A stretch of 64,000 nt of DNA, from the NCBI GenBank assembly GCA_028873515.1, contig JAGWIG010000004.1, positions 48,053 to 112,052 of the forward strand, written 5' to 3'. Each line of letters starts with the position of its first letter. Within the stretch, counting starts at the first letter, position 1. Source of the stretch: Pseudomonadota bacterium (GTDB taxonomy: Bacteria; Pseudomonadota; Gammaproteobacteria; Burkholderiales; REEB80). The notes below the pieces were generated by a model, which saw only the letters and a list, made by a program, of their open reading frames with translations, was not told the DNA's origin and made no database searches. Positions 50,489-59,370 of this stretch are shown here, piece by piece. A program made the position numbers and the translations under genes.

Positions 50489-51011
50489 CTTGTACATTTT
50501 CCCCTGGGAAAAGGGTGTCCGTATATCCAAACAGGCGTAAGTCCCGTATTCTCATGGGATAGAGAATGCCCAACAGATGATCAGTTTCATGCTGAACAAC
50601 CCGTGCGTGAAATCCATCACAGGTACGGTCTATGATAGTACCGTCAAGATCATAACCCCTGTAGTGCAGTTTTTTATATCGTGGCACTATACCTCGCATT
50701 CCTGGTATTGAAAGGCAGCCCTCCCAGTCTTCTTCAATTTCCCCTGAGAGAGGGGTTAATTCCGGATTGATTAATACTGTATAGGGTACCGGTTCAGCCT
50801 CAGGATAACGTGGGTTATGGGTAACACCAAATATGACCACCTGATAGCCTACACCTATCTGTGGCGCTGCAAGGCCAGCGCCATTAAGGGCAGCCATCGT
50901 ATCATGCATGTCAGTAATCAGGGTTTTAAGAAATGGGGTATTAAATTCAGTTATCGGTTCCGAAGGTTTGAGTAATTTCGGATCCCCCATTTTTAATACT
51001 TCTTTTATCAT
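50481..51011 (-). CDS. def: peptide deformylase
   Basis: The enzyme removes the formyl group from nascent proteins. The 176 residues show the three metal-site motifs [10 protein letters not shown] (44-53), EGCLS with Cys99, and QHETDH (His141, Glu142, His145). It is a stand-alone copy, with no fmt beside it, so it could be one of two deformylases in the genome. It meets mtnP with no intergenic base. Confidence 0.94.
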   Translation of the reverse strand: MIKEVLKMGDPKLLKPSEPITEFNTPFLKTLITDMHDTMAALNGAGLAAPQIGVGYQVVIFGVTHNPRYPEAEPVPYTVLINPELTPLSGEIEEDWEGCLSIPGMRGIVPRYKKLHYRGYDLDGTIIDRTCDGFHARVVQHETDHLLGILYPMRIRDLRLFGYTDTLFPGENVQDD

Positions 51012-51556
51012 TATCCTTTCTCCAGAAATTTCATGCTTACCTGTAAGTGTAACGTATAGACCAGATCAATTTGAAGGGGTTAAAGGGAGTTTGTAGGATA
51101 AAGGTTCGGAGAGTACTCAGTTTGTCCATTTATCTTTAGGCTATTGAATTTCGTGCAGCTTATGGTTTGGTTAGTCTACGCACTAGACATTTGATAATAC
51201 GGCATGATTATGTTTTTGCTTGGATAGCTGCAACCATAAGGGCTAGATTTTTGAGCTCATGAACGCCTAACCTGGAATTTCAGGTGGAGGTTTGGTTTTC
51301 TATTAAAGCTGGTAGTTTCTTATGACTCGGGCCAGTTGATAGGCCTTCTTTGTGATCATAACTGTGGCTTCATTGGTAAACTTATTCTCATCTACCTGAA
51401 TAAAGGCCTATGCTGATCCAAAGTTTAAAAGGATAGGTAGGTTATGAGGTGTATTGATTTTAGGTATAATCTAGCTAGTTGCCATTTCAGTACGGTTTTT
51501 ACATCGCTTAATATAAGTTTTGCAGAGCATCGACGAAATCATTAAAGGAGAAGCAC
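51012..51556. other. 545-base gap between def and sodB
   Basis: No gene is supported. It contains a 9-bp inverted repeat, ATAGGCCTT (51339-51347) and AAGGCCTAT (51403-51411), 55 bases apart. A shorter one is ACCTG-GAATTT-CAGGT. A TATAAT (51465-51470) about 90 bases before sodB may be its -10 box; no good -35 is seen. Confidence 0.4.
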
Positions 51557-52138
51557 ATGGAACACAAATTGCCTGAATTACCCTATGCTATGGATGCCCT
51601 GGCACCACATATCTCCAAGGAGACACTCGAATATCATTATGGGAAACATCACAACACTTATGTGGTCAACTTGAATAATCTTATAAAAGGAACAGAGTTC
51701 GAATCGCTAAATCTTGAAGACATTATTCGAAAATCCAGTGGTGGAACTTTTAACAATGCTGCGCAAGTATGGAACCACACATTTTATTGGAATAGTCTGT
51801 CTCCACAAGGAGGGGGGGTGCCTTCCGGAGCGTTAGCCAATGCAATACATAATACATATGGATCATTTGATGAATTTAAGAAGCTATTTTCTCAAGCTGC
51901 TGTAGGTACATTTGGTTCGGGCTGGGCATGGCTTGTTAAGAAACGTGATGGCAACCTTGGCATTATCAGTACCAGTAATGCAGCAACACCGTTGACTGGC
52001 GATGATAAACCGCTTTTAACCTGTGATGTATGGGAGCACGCATACTATATTGATTACCGTAACCGTCGCCCCGATTATGTCGCGGCATTTTGGAATCTTG
52101 TGAATTGGGATTTTGCTTCTGCCAATTTTTCAAAATGA
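51557..52138 (+). CDS. sodB: iron superoxide dismutase SodB
   Basis: SodB converts superoxide to peroxide and oxygen. The 193 residues have the metal ligands His27, His74, Asp157 and His161 at exactly the E. coli SodB positions. Gln70, within [11 protein letters not shown], marks the iron rather than the manganese type. A strong AAAGGAGA ribosome site precedes the ATG. A hairpin follows the stop. Confidence 0.97.
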   Translation: MEHKLPELPYAMDALAPHISKETLEYHYGKHHNTYVVNLNNLIKGTEFESLNLEDIIRKSSGGTFNNAAQVWNHTFYWNSLSPQGGGVPSGALANAIHNTYGSFDEFKKLFSQAAVGTFGSGWAWLVKKRDGNLGIISTSNAATPLTGDDKPLLTCDVWEHAYYIDYRNRRPDYVAAFWNLVNWDFASANFSK

Positions 52139-52142
52139 AATA

Positions 52143-52161
52143 GAGGCGGTTTTTCCGCCTC
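52143..52161 (+). terminator. hairpin after sodB, probable terminator
   Basis: GAGGCGG (52143-52149) and CCGCCTC (52155-52161) make a 7-bp GC-rich stem with a loop of five T's, four bases after the sodB stop. The downstream sequence is not T-rich, so termination efficiency is uncertain. Confidence 0.5.
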
Positions 52162-52203
52162 ATTCCTACGCTACACTAACTGATTGGTTTATCAGGCCAT
52201 TCA

Positions 52204-52644
52204 ATGGATGCCCAATTTTATAGACTTCTCGATGGTCTGGCACCTGAATCGATTCTTCTGGTTGGCCCTGTACCTTTATGCAAGGCAGCTTATGAAGCTC
52301 GCTGGCTTCAGATTGAATTTGAACTCCAGGAACTGACCGAACATTTTGATCTCGCCATTGTGGGCGCAGATTTTGCTTTTCTTGAAAAGCCCACGGCTGA
52401 GATGATGCTCGCAGGATTGCGAGACCAATATGCTGGTACACTCTGGGTATTGCATAGGCCATTTGATGAATGTTGGCAACCTATAGACTTTATTGCACTT
52501 GGCCTGCAACAGATTTTATCATGGCATGAAGATTCCATTCCGTACCATTTATATGGATTTTCTCTTCAATCCTACAAACCCGCACCGGAATGGCTTAATA
52601 GTGATTATTGGGCAAATCCTGAACGTTTTGATGCACGTGACTAA
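52204..52644 (+). CDS. hypothetical protein of 146 residues
   Basis: I do not recognise a named function. The chain is acidic and soluble, with the pattern ILLVGPVPLCKAAYEARW, then AIVGADFAFLEKPTAEMMLAGLRDQYAGTLW, resembling alternating strands and helices of a Rossmann-like fold. There is no catalytic motif, signal or membrane segment. Its ATG lies 65 bases after sodB and beyond a hairpin, so it may have its own promoter. Opposite-strand frames here are shadows. Confidence 0.75.
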   Translation: MDAQFYRLLDGLAPESILLVGPVPLCKAAYEARWLQIEFELQELTEHFDLAIVGADFAFLEKPTAEMMLAGLRDQYAGTLWVLHRPFDECWQPIDFIALGLQQILSWHEDSIPYHLYGFSLQSYKPAPEWLNSDYWANPERFDARD

Positions 52645-52829
52645 GGGTATTCATAAAAATTTTTTAGAATTTTGTGATAGGTTGATGGAATTAAGTGCAA
52701 AACTGCAGCTAAAGTGTCTGATGGCTTTATTTCAGGTCCTTTAGCAGTATATAATTTATGCTGCATTCTAGAATGGATATTGTCTAATTCATAAAATTCT
52801 TTTGATAGATCGGATGTAAAGGAGGGTTT

Positions 52830-53393
52830 TTGACACAGATTCTCGCACTTGACATGGCCGGTTATCCAAGCAGATGGATCGATTGTGAACAGGCAGTGCG
52901 TTATTATGTACGCGGGATGATCCTCTGGACACTTGGGGATACAACCTTTACCTATCGCGGTGGTATTTGCCGTCAGACTGGCTGCCAGTCAATTATCTCT
53001 GCAAGCAGTATAATTGCTGTGGATGGTCATGAGCTTCGAGTAAGCACTTTTGCTGTCCCGCAAGTTGTGAGCGATGCCTTGTTCGTGCGTGATCGTCATA
53101 TGTGTGCTTATTGTGGTGAAGTCTTTCCTACCCGGTTACTTACCCAGGATCATGTTCGTCCACGTGCCCAAGGCGGTGATCACACATGGATGAATCTTGT
53201 AGCTGCATGTCACGTCTGTAATCACCGTAAGGGAAACCGCACCCCTGAGCAGGCCGGTATGCCTTTATTATATGTGCCCTATATACCTAATCGATATGAA
53301 CATTTTATATTAATTAACCGTCGTATTCTCGCAGATCAGATGGATTATCTTATGAGCCAGGTCCCAGCAAGCAGTCGGCTGCATGTTGCCTGA
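52830..53393 (+). CDS. HNH endonuclease family protein
   Basis: The 187 residues have a C-terminal HNH domain (about 92-140). It shows CAYCGE, LTQDHVRPRAQGG with the catalytic His, and AACHVCNHRKGNRTPEQAG, so the two CxxC pairs bind zinc. The first 85 residues are a conserved-looking N-terminal domain without a known motif. The start is TTG at 52830; the very strong AAAGGAGGG just upstream decides this and rejects later starts. There is no methylase or phage gene nearby, so restriction or homing is not supported; housekeeping DNA processing is possible. Confidence 0.9.
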   Translation: MTQILALDMAGYPSRWIDCEQAVRYYVRGMILWTLGDTTFTYRGGICRQTGCQSIISASSIIAVDGHELRVSTFAVPQVVSDALFVRDRHMCAYCGEVFPTRLLTQDHVRPRAQGGDHTWMNLVAACHVCNHRKGNRTPEQAGMPLLYVPYIPNRYEHFILINRRILADQMDYLMSQVPASSRLHVA

Positions 53394-53817
53394 TAAAATT
53401 TTAGTGATTGTGCGGAACTTTTCTTTTTGAGACTTGTATAATCACTGTATTTTCTAGACACGCTGCTCTTATTACATTGATGAAAATCACGAATTGTATG
53501 TTTCTTTAATGTCTTTTATGCTTAAAAAGGGCTGGAGATTTATATAATCTATGACAATTATGCAAGTAGAGTACCCTTCAGCTGGTTTTTACCCTACGCG
53601 ACTCTTTACGTGACTATTTGTGGAGCCAGTTCCCATATTTCAAACTGCCCTCATAGACTGGTTCCGTGATCGCTTTCCTTTTAATTATTTAATGTTAATG
53701 GCTGGCAAAATTTTTTCAAGAAGCTGTTTAAGAGGATTTAGTAGCTTTCAAGTTTCAGGGCTGAAAATATACGACTGAAGCAATCTGTTTAGATTTAATC
53801 AATTCAGGATTAATAAA
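53394..53817. other. 424-base gap with one short unrecognised frame
   Basis: Most of this stretch is AT-rich and non-coding, with a TATAAT-like box in GATTTATATAATC near 53550. One frame from GTG 53620 to TGA 53776-53778 could encode 52 residues (VEPVPIFQTALIDWFRDRFP and on). It has no visible ribosome site and a stop two codons upstream. I regard it as a possible gene remnant, not a supported gene. Confidence 0.3.
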
Positions 53818-54261
53818 ATGAATCTTAAACCGGGTTTGGTTGCCCAGGTAAAAACGATTGTGACATCGGAACAAACCGCACCTCACGTAGGTAGCGGTGT
53901 TATTATGGTGCTGGCAACGCCAGTTCTGGTTAATTTATTTGAAGCCGCAGCTTTGGATGCCGTTGAACAGTATTTACTCGACGGTTATCAAACTGTAGGA
54001 ACACGCCTGGATGTTTCTCATTTTAAGGCAACTCCAGTTGGGATGCAGGTAATCGCGCGAGCCGAGCTTGTTGAGGTCCTCAACAACCGACGCTTGATTT
54101 TTCAACTCAGCGCAGAAGACGAGATTGAAGAGATTAGCAAAGGTGTGCATGAGCGTATCATTGTTAATGTTGAGCGTTTTGATGAACGTGTTAAAGAAAA
54201 AGCTGGAAGGAATAAACTGGATAGGTCAATTTCTGCTGAACTTATAAAACAGATTGATTAA
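53818..54261 (+). CDS. hot-dog thioesterase, fluoroacetyl-CoA-thioesterase (FlK)-like
   Basis: This 147-residue protein resembles FlK-type acyl-CoA thioesterases. It has a conserved Glu in TPVLVNLFEAAALDAV and a His in VGTRLDVSHFKATPVGM, the positions known to matter in FlK. Many non-fluorinated organisms carry such proteins with unknown acyl-CoA substrates. Natural fluoroacetate resistance is therefore not claimed. It is monocistronic between gaps. Confidence 0.82.
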   Translation: MNLKPGLVAQVKTIVTSEQTAPHVGSGVIMVLATPVLVNLFEAAALDAVEQYLLDGYQTVGTRLDVSHFKATPVGMQVIARAELVEVLNNRRLIFQLSAEDEIEEISKGVHERIIVNVERFDERVKEKAGRNKLDRSISAELIKQID

Positions 54262-54377
54262 ATATGTGCCATTCATGTTTTGTTAATAAATTTTGGTTAT
54301 TCTTTTCTGATCATTGTAATAAATTGACTTTAGTTTTTTTGCAGGCTTCTAAAGCTGATGTTTATGGGAGTTTTATA

Positions 54378-54863
54378 ATGAAGCGATTTGTTTTGTTGCT
54401 GGTAGGTGCCAGTTTATGCAATATAACCATGGCTATGGGAATGCATGATTTTTCCGGCCGGGCAACTGTAATATCTAGTGAACCAGCGTATGTAGAGGTT
54501 AACCGCCCTGAACAAGTTTGTGGCTATACGCAGCCTGAAGCTTCTTCGCCGGCAGCAGGTACTGCTGGCACGTTACTTGGAGGACTCGCAGGTGGGCTTT
54601 TAGGCCATCAGGTGGGTAATGGCAGAGGAAACACTGCAGCCACAATCGTCGGTGCAATAGGTGGTGCCATGGTGGGCAATCATGTTGCCAATAATATTGG
54701 GCAGCAGTCTCAGCAAAATTGCGTCATGCAAAACCACTGGGTGCGCGAACCACAAGGCTATCGTGTTACTTATCGATTCAATGGCCATGTTTTCACCGAT
54801 ACGTTGCCTTATGATCCGGGTAATGAGCTTAATGTTCGAATCAGTGTCGAGCCTGCCCCTTAG
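54378..54863 (+). CDS. glycine-zipper 2TM-domain envelope protein
   Basis: The 161 residues have a signal peptide (about 1-21) and a Gly-rich zipper segment at about 55-100 (GTLLGGLAGGLLGHQVGNG, then GAIGGAMVGNHVA), as in the Rickettsia 17-kDa antigen family. A C-terminal beta domain contains VTYRFNGHVF. It should sit in the periplasm or outer membrane. The frame is open from 54264, but the ATG at 54378 gives the signal peptide. It overlaps the convergent BON gene by four bases. Confidence 0.88.
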   Translation: MKRFVLLLVGASLCNITMAMGMHDFSGRATVISSEPAYVEVNRPEQVCGYTQPEASSPAAGTAGTLLGGLAGGLLGHQVGNGRGNTAATIVGAIGGAMVGNHVANNIGQQSQQNCVMQNHWVREPQGYRVTYRFNGHVFTDTLPYDPGNELNVRISVEPAP

Positions 54864-55204
54864 GTTCGTCCTGGAGCACTAATGTCATCAATGACTCGTT
54901 TGACCCCTACTTTGTCCCCTGCTATGGCATCTGCTTGCAACGCCTGATTTATTGATACGCAGGTACCACGTAACAAAACGTTTCCATTTTTGACTGAAAC
55001 CTTAAGATGAGCGCCAACCATGACAGGGTCATGGTTGATGGCGTTCAGGATCTTGCCCGCGATAATTTGATCTGGCAAAAGCAGGGGGGTTGCTTGTCCT
55101 GCAGCAGGAGTGTTGATTGATGGTCCTGATGGGGCAGGGCTCTGGGATGTTGGTAGTACGCTACATCCAGTTAGCAGAAGCAGAAAAAAGAATAACTTAA
55201 TCAT
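54860..55204 (-). CDS. BON-domain lipoprotein
   Basis: The 114 residues begin with a lipoprotein signal, MIKLFFFLLLLTGC (lipobox LTGC). A Pro/Ser/Ala-rich linker follows, then one BON domain (about 50-112: IAGKILNAINHDPVMVGAHLKVSVKNGNV...). BON domains bind membranes or stabilise the outer membrane under osmotic stress. It lies eight bases after glnD on the same strand. Confidence 0.9.
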   Translation of the reverse strand: MIKLFFFLLLLTGCSVLPTSQSPAPSGPSINTPAAGQATPLLLPDQIIAGKILNAINHDPVMVGAHLKVSVKNGNVLLRGTCVSINQALQADAIAGDKVGVKRVIDDISAPGRT

Positions 55205-55212
55205 ACTTTACC

Positions 55213-57780
55213 TCATTTGGTTAAGAGCGCCGCCAATAGCGCATGATGTAAATCATTTCTGGCCTTGGTAGACAATTTATTAGTTCGCAGGTGAAAGCTG
55301 TCTTCGGCACGCTTGCCCAGTGTGTTGATACGTGCACTCAGGATTTCAATCCTGGCTTTATAAAATACTTGTGCAATGGAAGACAATAAGCCAGGACGAT
55401 CTCCGGCAAGCAAAGATACGGTGTATTGATCTGTCTCACCCTTCTCCTTGATACTGATTTCCGGTGCAATTGGAAAATGGCGTAACTGACGGTTTAAACG
55501 TGGTTTCAGGTTATTGGTTACTGATGAACTATTGATTATAGTTTCTTGCAATTCATACTCAATAAAATTGATGAGATCACGATAACTGGATGTGGCTAAA
55601 TCTTCGTCCAAAACAACGAAACTATCCAGAACATAGTTGATCTTTGAAGTATGGAGTCTGGCTTCAACGATATTGAACTGAAGTCGTTCAAAAGTACTTG
55701 CAAGTTTGAGAAATAAAGCAGATTGATTTGGAGTATAGACAAGAACCTTGATCCCCTGCTTATTTGGGAGCACCCGAGCTTTGACAACTGTTTTTCCGGA
55801 ATTCACAACTCGATTGAGTGCTCGAACATGCCAGACAATGTCCTCGACCTCTTCACCCAGAAAATAATCATCGTTAAATGTTTTCCAAAGAGAAAGCTCA
55901 ATACCTTGAGGCAAGGCGGATCTTATCATTTCGGCACGTGCCTGTGCCTGCTTTTCTAAAATACGTTTTGAACCTCTTGTAAGATCTCCACGCAAATATT
56001 TTTGGGTTTGTTCATATAAAATAGCCAATAACCGACCCTTCCAGGCATTCCAGATATCGGGGCTTGTGCCTTGCATGTCGGCAATGGTAAGAAGAGTCAA
56101 TGCATTAAGACGTGCTTCATTACCAACCTGGTTAGCAAAAATACTGATGGTTGCAGGATCCGTCAAATCCTGTTTTTGTGAAGTGGCAGACATGACAAGA
56201 TGATTGGCAACAAGCCAGGAAGCGAGCTCAATATCGCCTTTACCGAGGTTATGTTGTTTGCAGAAGTGCCTTACATCCTTTTCACCAAGTTTGGAATGAT
56301 CGCCGCCACGTCCTTTTGCTATATCATGGAATAATGCAGCAATAATCAATACTTCTGGCCGATCAAAATTTTGCATCAACTTATATGGAAGAGGGTAATC
56401 ACTTTCTTCTTTTTGGTTTAAAAACCGGCCAAGGTTGGCAACTACGAATAAAATATGCTCATCAACTGTATAAACATGAAATAAGTCATGCTGCATTAAA
56501 CCAATAATACGGCCGAAAGCAGGAAGGTATCGCCCCAGAAGATTATAACGATTCATCAGGCGAAGAATTTTTGGTGCTGCAGAAGAATGGCGTAAAATGC
56601 TCATGAATTGGCTCTGATGATGCCTATTAATTCGAAATTGCCTATCTATTAATGTTCCCGCTTGCTTAATGGATCGTAGAGTATCAGGTGTGAATCCTTC
56701 CAGATCTGAATCACTCGCAAGCCTGACAAACCCATCTAACAAGGCTTCTGGAGATTTTGAAAATGTCGTACCTTGAATCAAGTCAAGATGCTTACCTATT
56801 TTCTGATAATAAGAATCTTCCATGCAGACTGATAAGGGTTGTGGCCGAATTGTTGATGTAATCGAAAAAAGCAGGATATCATTGTAGAGACTAATACGCC
56901 TGGCAGTTAGAAAATAGTGTTGCATGAATTGCTCACTTGCCAAACGATGCGGGTTTCCTTTGAATCCAAATTGTTTTGCAAGAATTTCCTGATAATCAAA
57001 AAGCAAACGGTCTTCACGGCGTCCAGCAACATAATGAAGACGTATGCGTAGGTTCGCGAGTGTTTTTTTCTGATTATGAATATCCTTAACTTCCCGCCGC
57101 AGCAGGAACCCTTTTAGAGCAAGATTTTCAAAGGTTTTCCCCAAACCCAGTCCTGATGCTATCCAGAGTATGCTATGCAAATCTCTTAAGCCTCCAGGAC
57201 TTTCTTTTATATTAGGCTCAAGGTTGTATGCGGTATCATGAAATCGCATGTGACGTTTACGCTGTTCGTCCAGTTTTTTTTCGGTGAAGTCATGCCTGTC
57301 AATACTTTTTTCAAGCTCACTGCAAAAATTATTGAACTGCTCCGGACAACCCGTAAGCTGGCGGGCTTCAATAAGGTTGGTTAGCACTGTAATATCATTT
57401 TGTGCCTGCATAATGCATTCATTCATTGTGCGAATACTGTGGCCAACGCTTAAACCTATATCCCATAGTGAACCAACGAATCGTTCAAGCGGGCCTGATT
57501 CAATGGGTTGTTTCTCAGGTAAAAGAATTAGAAGATCAATATCGGAAAAAGGGTAAAGCTCGCCACGGCCATATCCACCCACCGCAATCAGGCAGGTATC
57601 TGGAATATTGACTATTTCATGCCACATTTCAGTGAGTAATTTATCAGTTTGGGTGGCTAGTCCGGTAAGAAGAAGATCTGCGCGCGGAATGGAAAAATAT
57701 GCGTCCTTAAGTTTTGTTCTTCCTTCAGTTAATACGTCACGCCAAAAAGAGATCCTGTTTGACAATAATGATGTTTTCAT
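55213..57780 (-). CDS. glnD: bifunctional uridylyltransferase/uridylyl-removing enzyme GlnD
   Basis: GlnD senses glutamine and adds or removes UMP on PII proteins. The 855 residues have an N-terminal nucleotidyltransferase (GGYGRGELYPFSDIDLL, about 68-84), an HD hydrolase domain (FHDIAKGRGGDHS, about 487-499) and two C-terminal ACT domains (about 680-850). The second ACT domain shows LLAGDRPGLLSSIAQVF. It starts immediately after the map stop. Confidence 0.96.
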   Translation of the reverse strand: MKTSLLSNRISFWRDVLTEGRTKLKDAYFSIPRADLLLTGLATQTDKLLTEMWHEIVNIPDTCLIAVGGYGRGELYPFSDIDLLILLPEKQPIESGPLERFVGSLWDIGLSVGHSIRTMNECIMQAQNDITVLTNLIEARQLTGCPEQFNNFCSELEKSIDRHDFTEKKLDEQRKRHMRFHDTAYNLEPNIKESPGGLRDLHSILWIASGLGLGKTFENLALKGFLLRREVKDIHNQKKTLANLRIRLHYVAGRREDRLLFDYQEILAKQFGFKGNPHRLASEQFMQHYFLTARRISLYNDILLFSITSTIRPQPLSVCMEDSYYQKIGKHLDLIQGTTFSKSPEALLDGFVRLASDSDLEGFTPDTLRSIKQAGTLIDRQFRINRHHQSQFMSILRHSSAAPKILRLMNRYNLLGRYLPAFGRIIGLMQHDLFHVYTVDEHILFVVANLGRFLNQKEESDYPLPYKLMQNFDRPEVLIIAALFHDIAKGRGGDHSKLGEKDVRHFCKQHNLGKGDIELASWLVANHLVMSATSQKQDLTDPATISIFANQVGNEARLNALTLLTIADMQGTSPDIWNAWKGRLLAILYEQTQKYLRGDLTRGSKRILEKQAQARAEMIRSALPQGIELSLWKTFNDDYFLGEEVEDIVWHVRALNRVVNSGKTVVKARVLPNKQGIKVLVYTPNQSALFLKLASTFERLQFNIVEARLHTSKINYVLDSFVVLDEDLATSSYRDLINFIEYELQETIINSSSVTNNLKPRLNRQLRHFPIAPEISIKEKGETDQYTVSLLAGDRPGLLSSIAQVFYKARIEILSARINTLGKRAEDSFHLRTNKLSTKARNDLHHALLAALLTK

Positions 57781-58596
57781 TCAGGCGTGGGTAGTTGAAC
57801 TTAGAAAAGCAGGCTTGGAAGGGGTCCCTTCCGACTGAGTGAGAACTTCATAACCTCTGTCAGTCACAAGAATGGTATGTTCCCATTGTGCTGATAAAGA
57901 ATGATCTTTGGTGACGATAGTCCAGCCATCTGCGAGTTGACGAATATCCCTACGACCAGCATTAATCATGGGTTCAATCGTAAAAATCATGCCTTCCTGT
58001 AATTTTAGCCCTGTTCCGGGTCGGCCATAATGTAGAACCTGTGGATCTTCATGAAAACGTTTACCAATACCATGGCCGCAAAACTCTCGAACGATACTGT
58101 AGCCATTACGTTCAGCGTGTTGCTGAATAGCATGGCCTATATCTCCCAGATATGCGCCAGGTTGAACCTGATCTATTCCTATCCACATACATTCATATGT
58201 GATTTCACATAATCGTTTTGCCTGAATGGAAGTTTGGCCGACATAAAACATTCTGGATGTATCACCATGGAAGCCATCCTTGATAACTGTTATATCCAGA
58301 TTGATGATATCAGCATGCTTTAAAACCCTGTCGCCCGGTATGCCATGGCAAATCACATGATTTACTGAAGTGCAGATTGAACGTGGGAATGGAATGTGAC
58401 CTGGAGGAGCATAGTTAAGTGGGGCAGGTACTGTTTTTTGCTCATTCACCATGAAATCATGACACAAACGATCAAGTTCGCCGGTTGTAATACCAGGTTT
58501 AACATAAGGAGTGATATAATCAAGCACTTCTGACGCAAGTTTACCTGCAAGACGCATTTTTTCAATTTCGTCAGGAGTCTTAATGGTAACAGACAT
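57781..58596 (-). CDS. map: methionine aminopeptidase, type I
   Basis: Map removes the initiator methionine from new proteins. The 271 residues have the five metal ligands in context: NLDITVIKDGFHGDTSRMF (two Asp), CGHGIG (His), IFTIEPMI (Glu) and QWEHTILV (Glu). It abuts glnD with no spacer. In many proteobacteria rpsB-tsf lies divergently upstream, but here the upstream flank is a long non-coding gap followed by glyA. Confidence 0.96.
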   Translation of the reverse strand: MSVTIKTPDEIEKMRLAGKLASEVLDYITPYVKPGITTGELDRLCHDFMVNEQKTVPAPLNYAPPGHIPFPRSICTSVNHVICHGIPGDRVLKHADIINLDITVIKDGFHGDTSRMFYVGQTSIQAKRLCEITYECMWIGIDQVQPGAYLGDIGHAIQQHAERNGYSIVREFCGHGIGKRFHEDPQVLHYGRPGTGLKLQEGMIFTIEPMINAGRRDIRQLADGWTIVTKDHSLSAQWEHTILVTDRGYEVLTQSEGTPSKPAFLSSTTHA

Positions 58597-59370
58597 ATTT
58601 AAATTCCTAGATAAGAGCCAATAGTTTAGGCTTTTAAGCTGATTTTAGCAAAACAGGTTTAATGCCGTAGTACTTTATTATCTGATTGTATTGCCTGGTT
58701 CAGGAGATGAGTTGAATTACTTGGAGTGGATACTCCATGACTAACTTCAACAAATACTGCTAACTCAATCACTGATAATGAAATATGGCAGTTGTTAACA
58801 AAGGCTGTGGATAACTATGTTGATAAGGATGAGAATGGTAAAGTGAAGACGTTGCCGTATAAGGGTTTTTATTGTACTGTTTAGCATTTCGCCAATATAA
58901 TTTATTTATATATTTCAATTAGTTATTTGTAATAATTGTAAGCCTTTATGAGTATGTGTCACGCAGGTGCAATTATTGTTGCTTAAATGGTTAGCTGGCG
59001 GTATTTAATATTTTTCATGGAAATTTATAAGCGTATTAGATTATGGTAAATCCCTCCGCTTTCTTTATAATCATATAATAGAACATATTGTTAGAGTATG
59101 TTATTCGTAATGTGCATTAGTTACTTGGATTCACATTTAAGTGCTCTATCCTTGCAGGGCAGGCGTTCATGCGTTATCATTTTTTACTTTTCCGGTAATG
59201 CCTGTAATATGTGTCGCCCCAGATAAAACTGAATGATAAATTGATTCGGTGGTACATATTTGACAGCGTTAATCGTTGCTCACCAGAGCACACCGGTTAT
59301 TGGGCGGGGCTTGAAATGTTAAGTGTCCGGCAAGGGATCGCAGCAATCCGTAAATATAGAGAGCTATATA
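58597..59370. other. 774-base gap between map and glyA
   Basis: No intact gene is supported. A frame without an ATG, from 58741 to a TAG at 58882-58884, reads like protein (DNEIWQLLTKAVDNYVDKDE, then KVKTLPYKGFY) and may be a gene remnant. A TTGACA occurs at 59260-59265 but has no matching -10. The large AT-rich leader before glyA could hold its control region. I could not fold a known riboswitch in it. Confidence 0.4.

Noticed and set aside
59221..59370. Riboswitch (glycine or tetrahydrofolate type) before glyA
   Set aside because: No conserved core motif of either class could be located in the leader.
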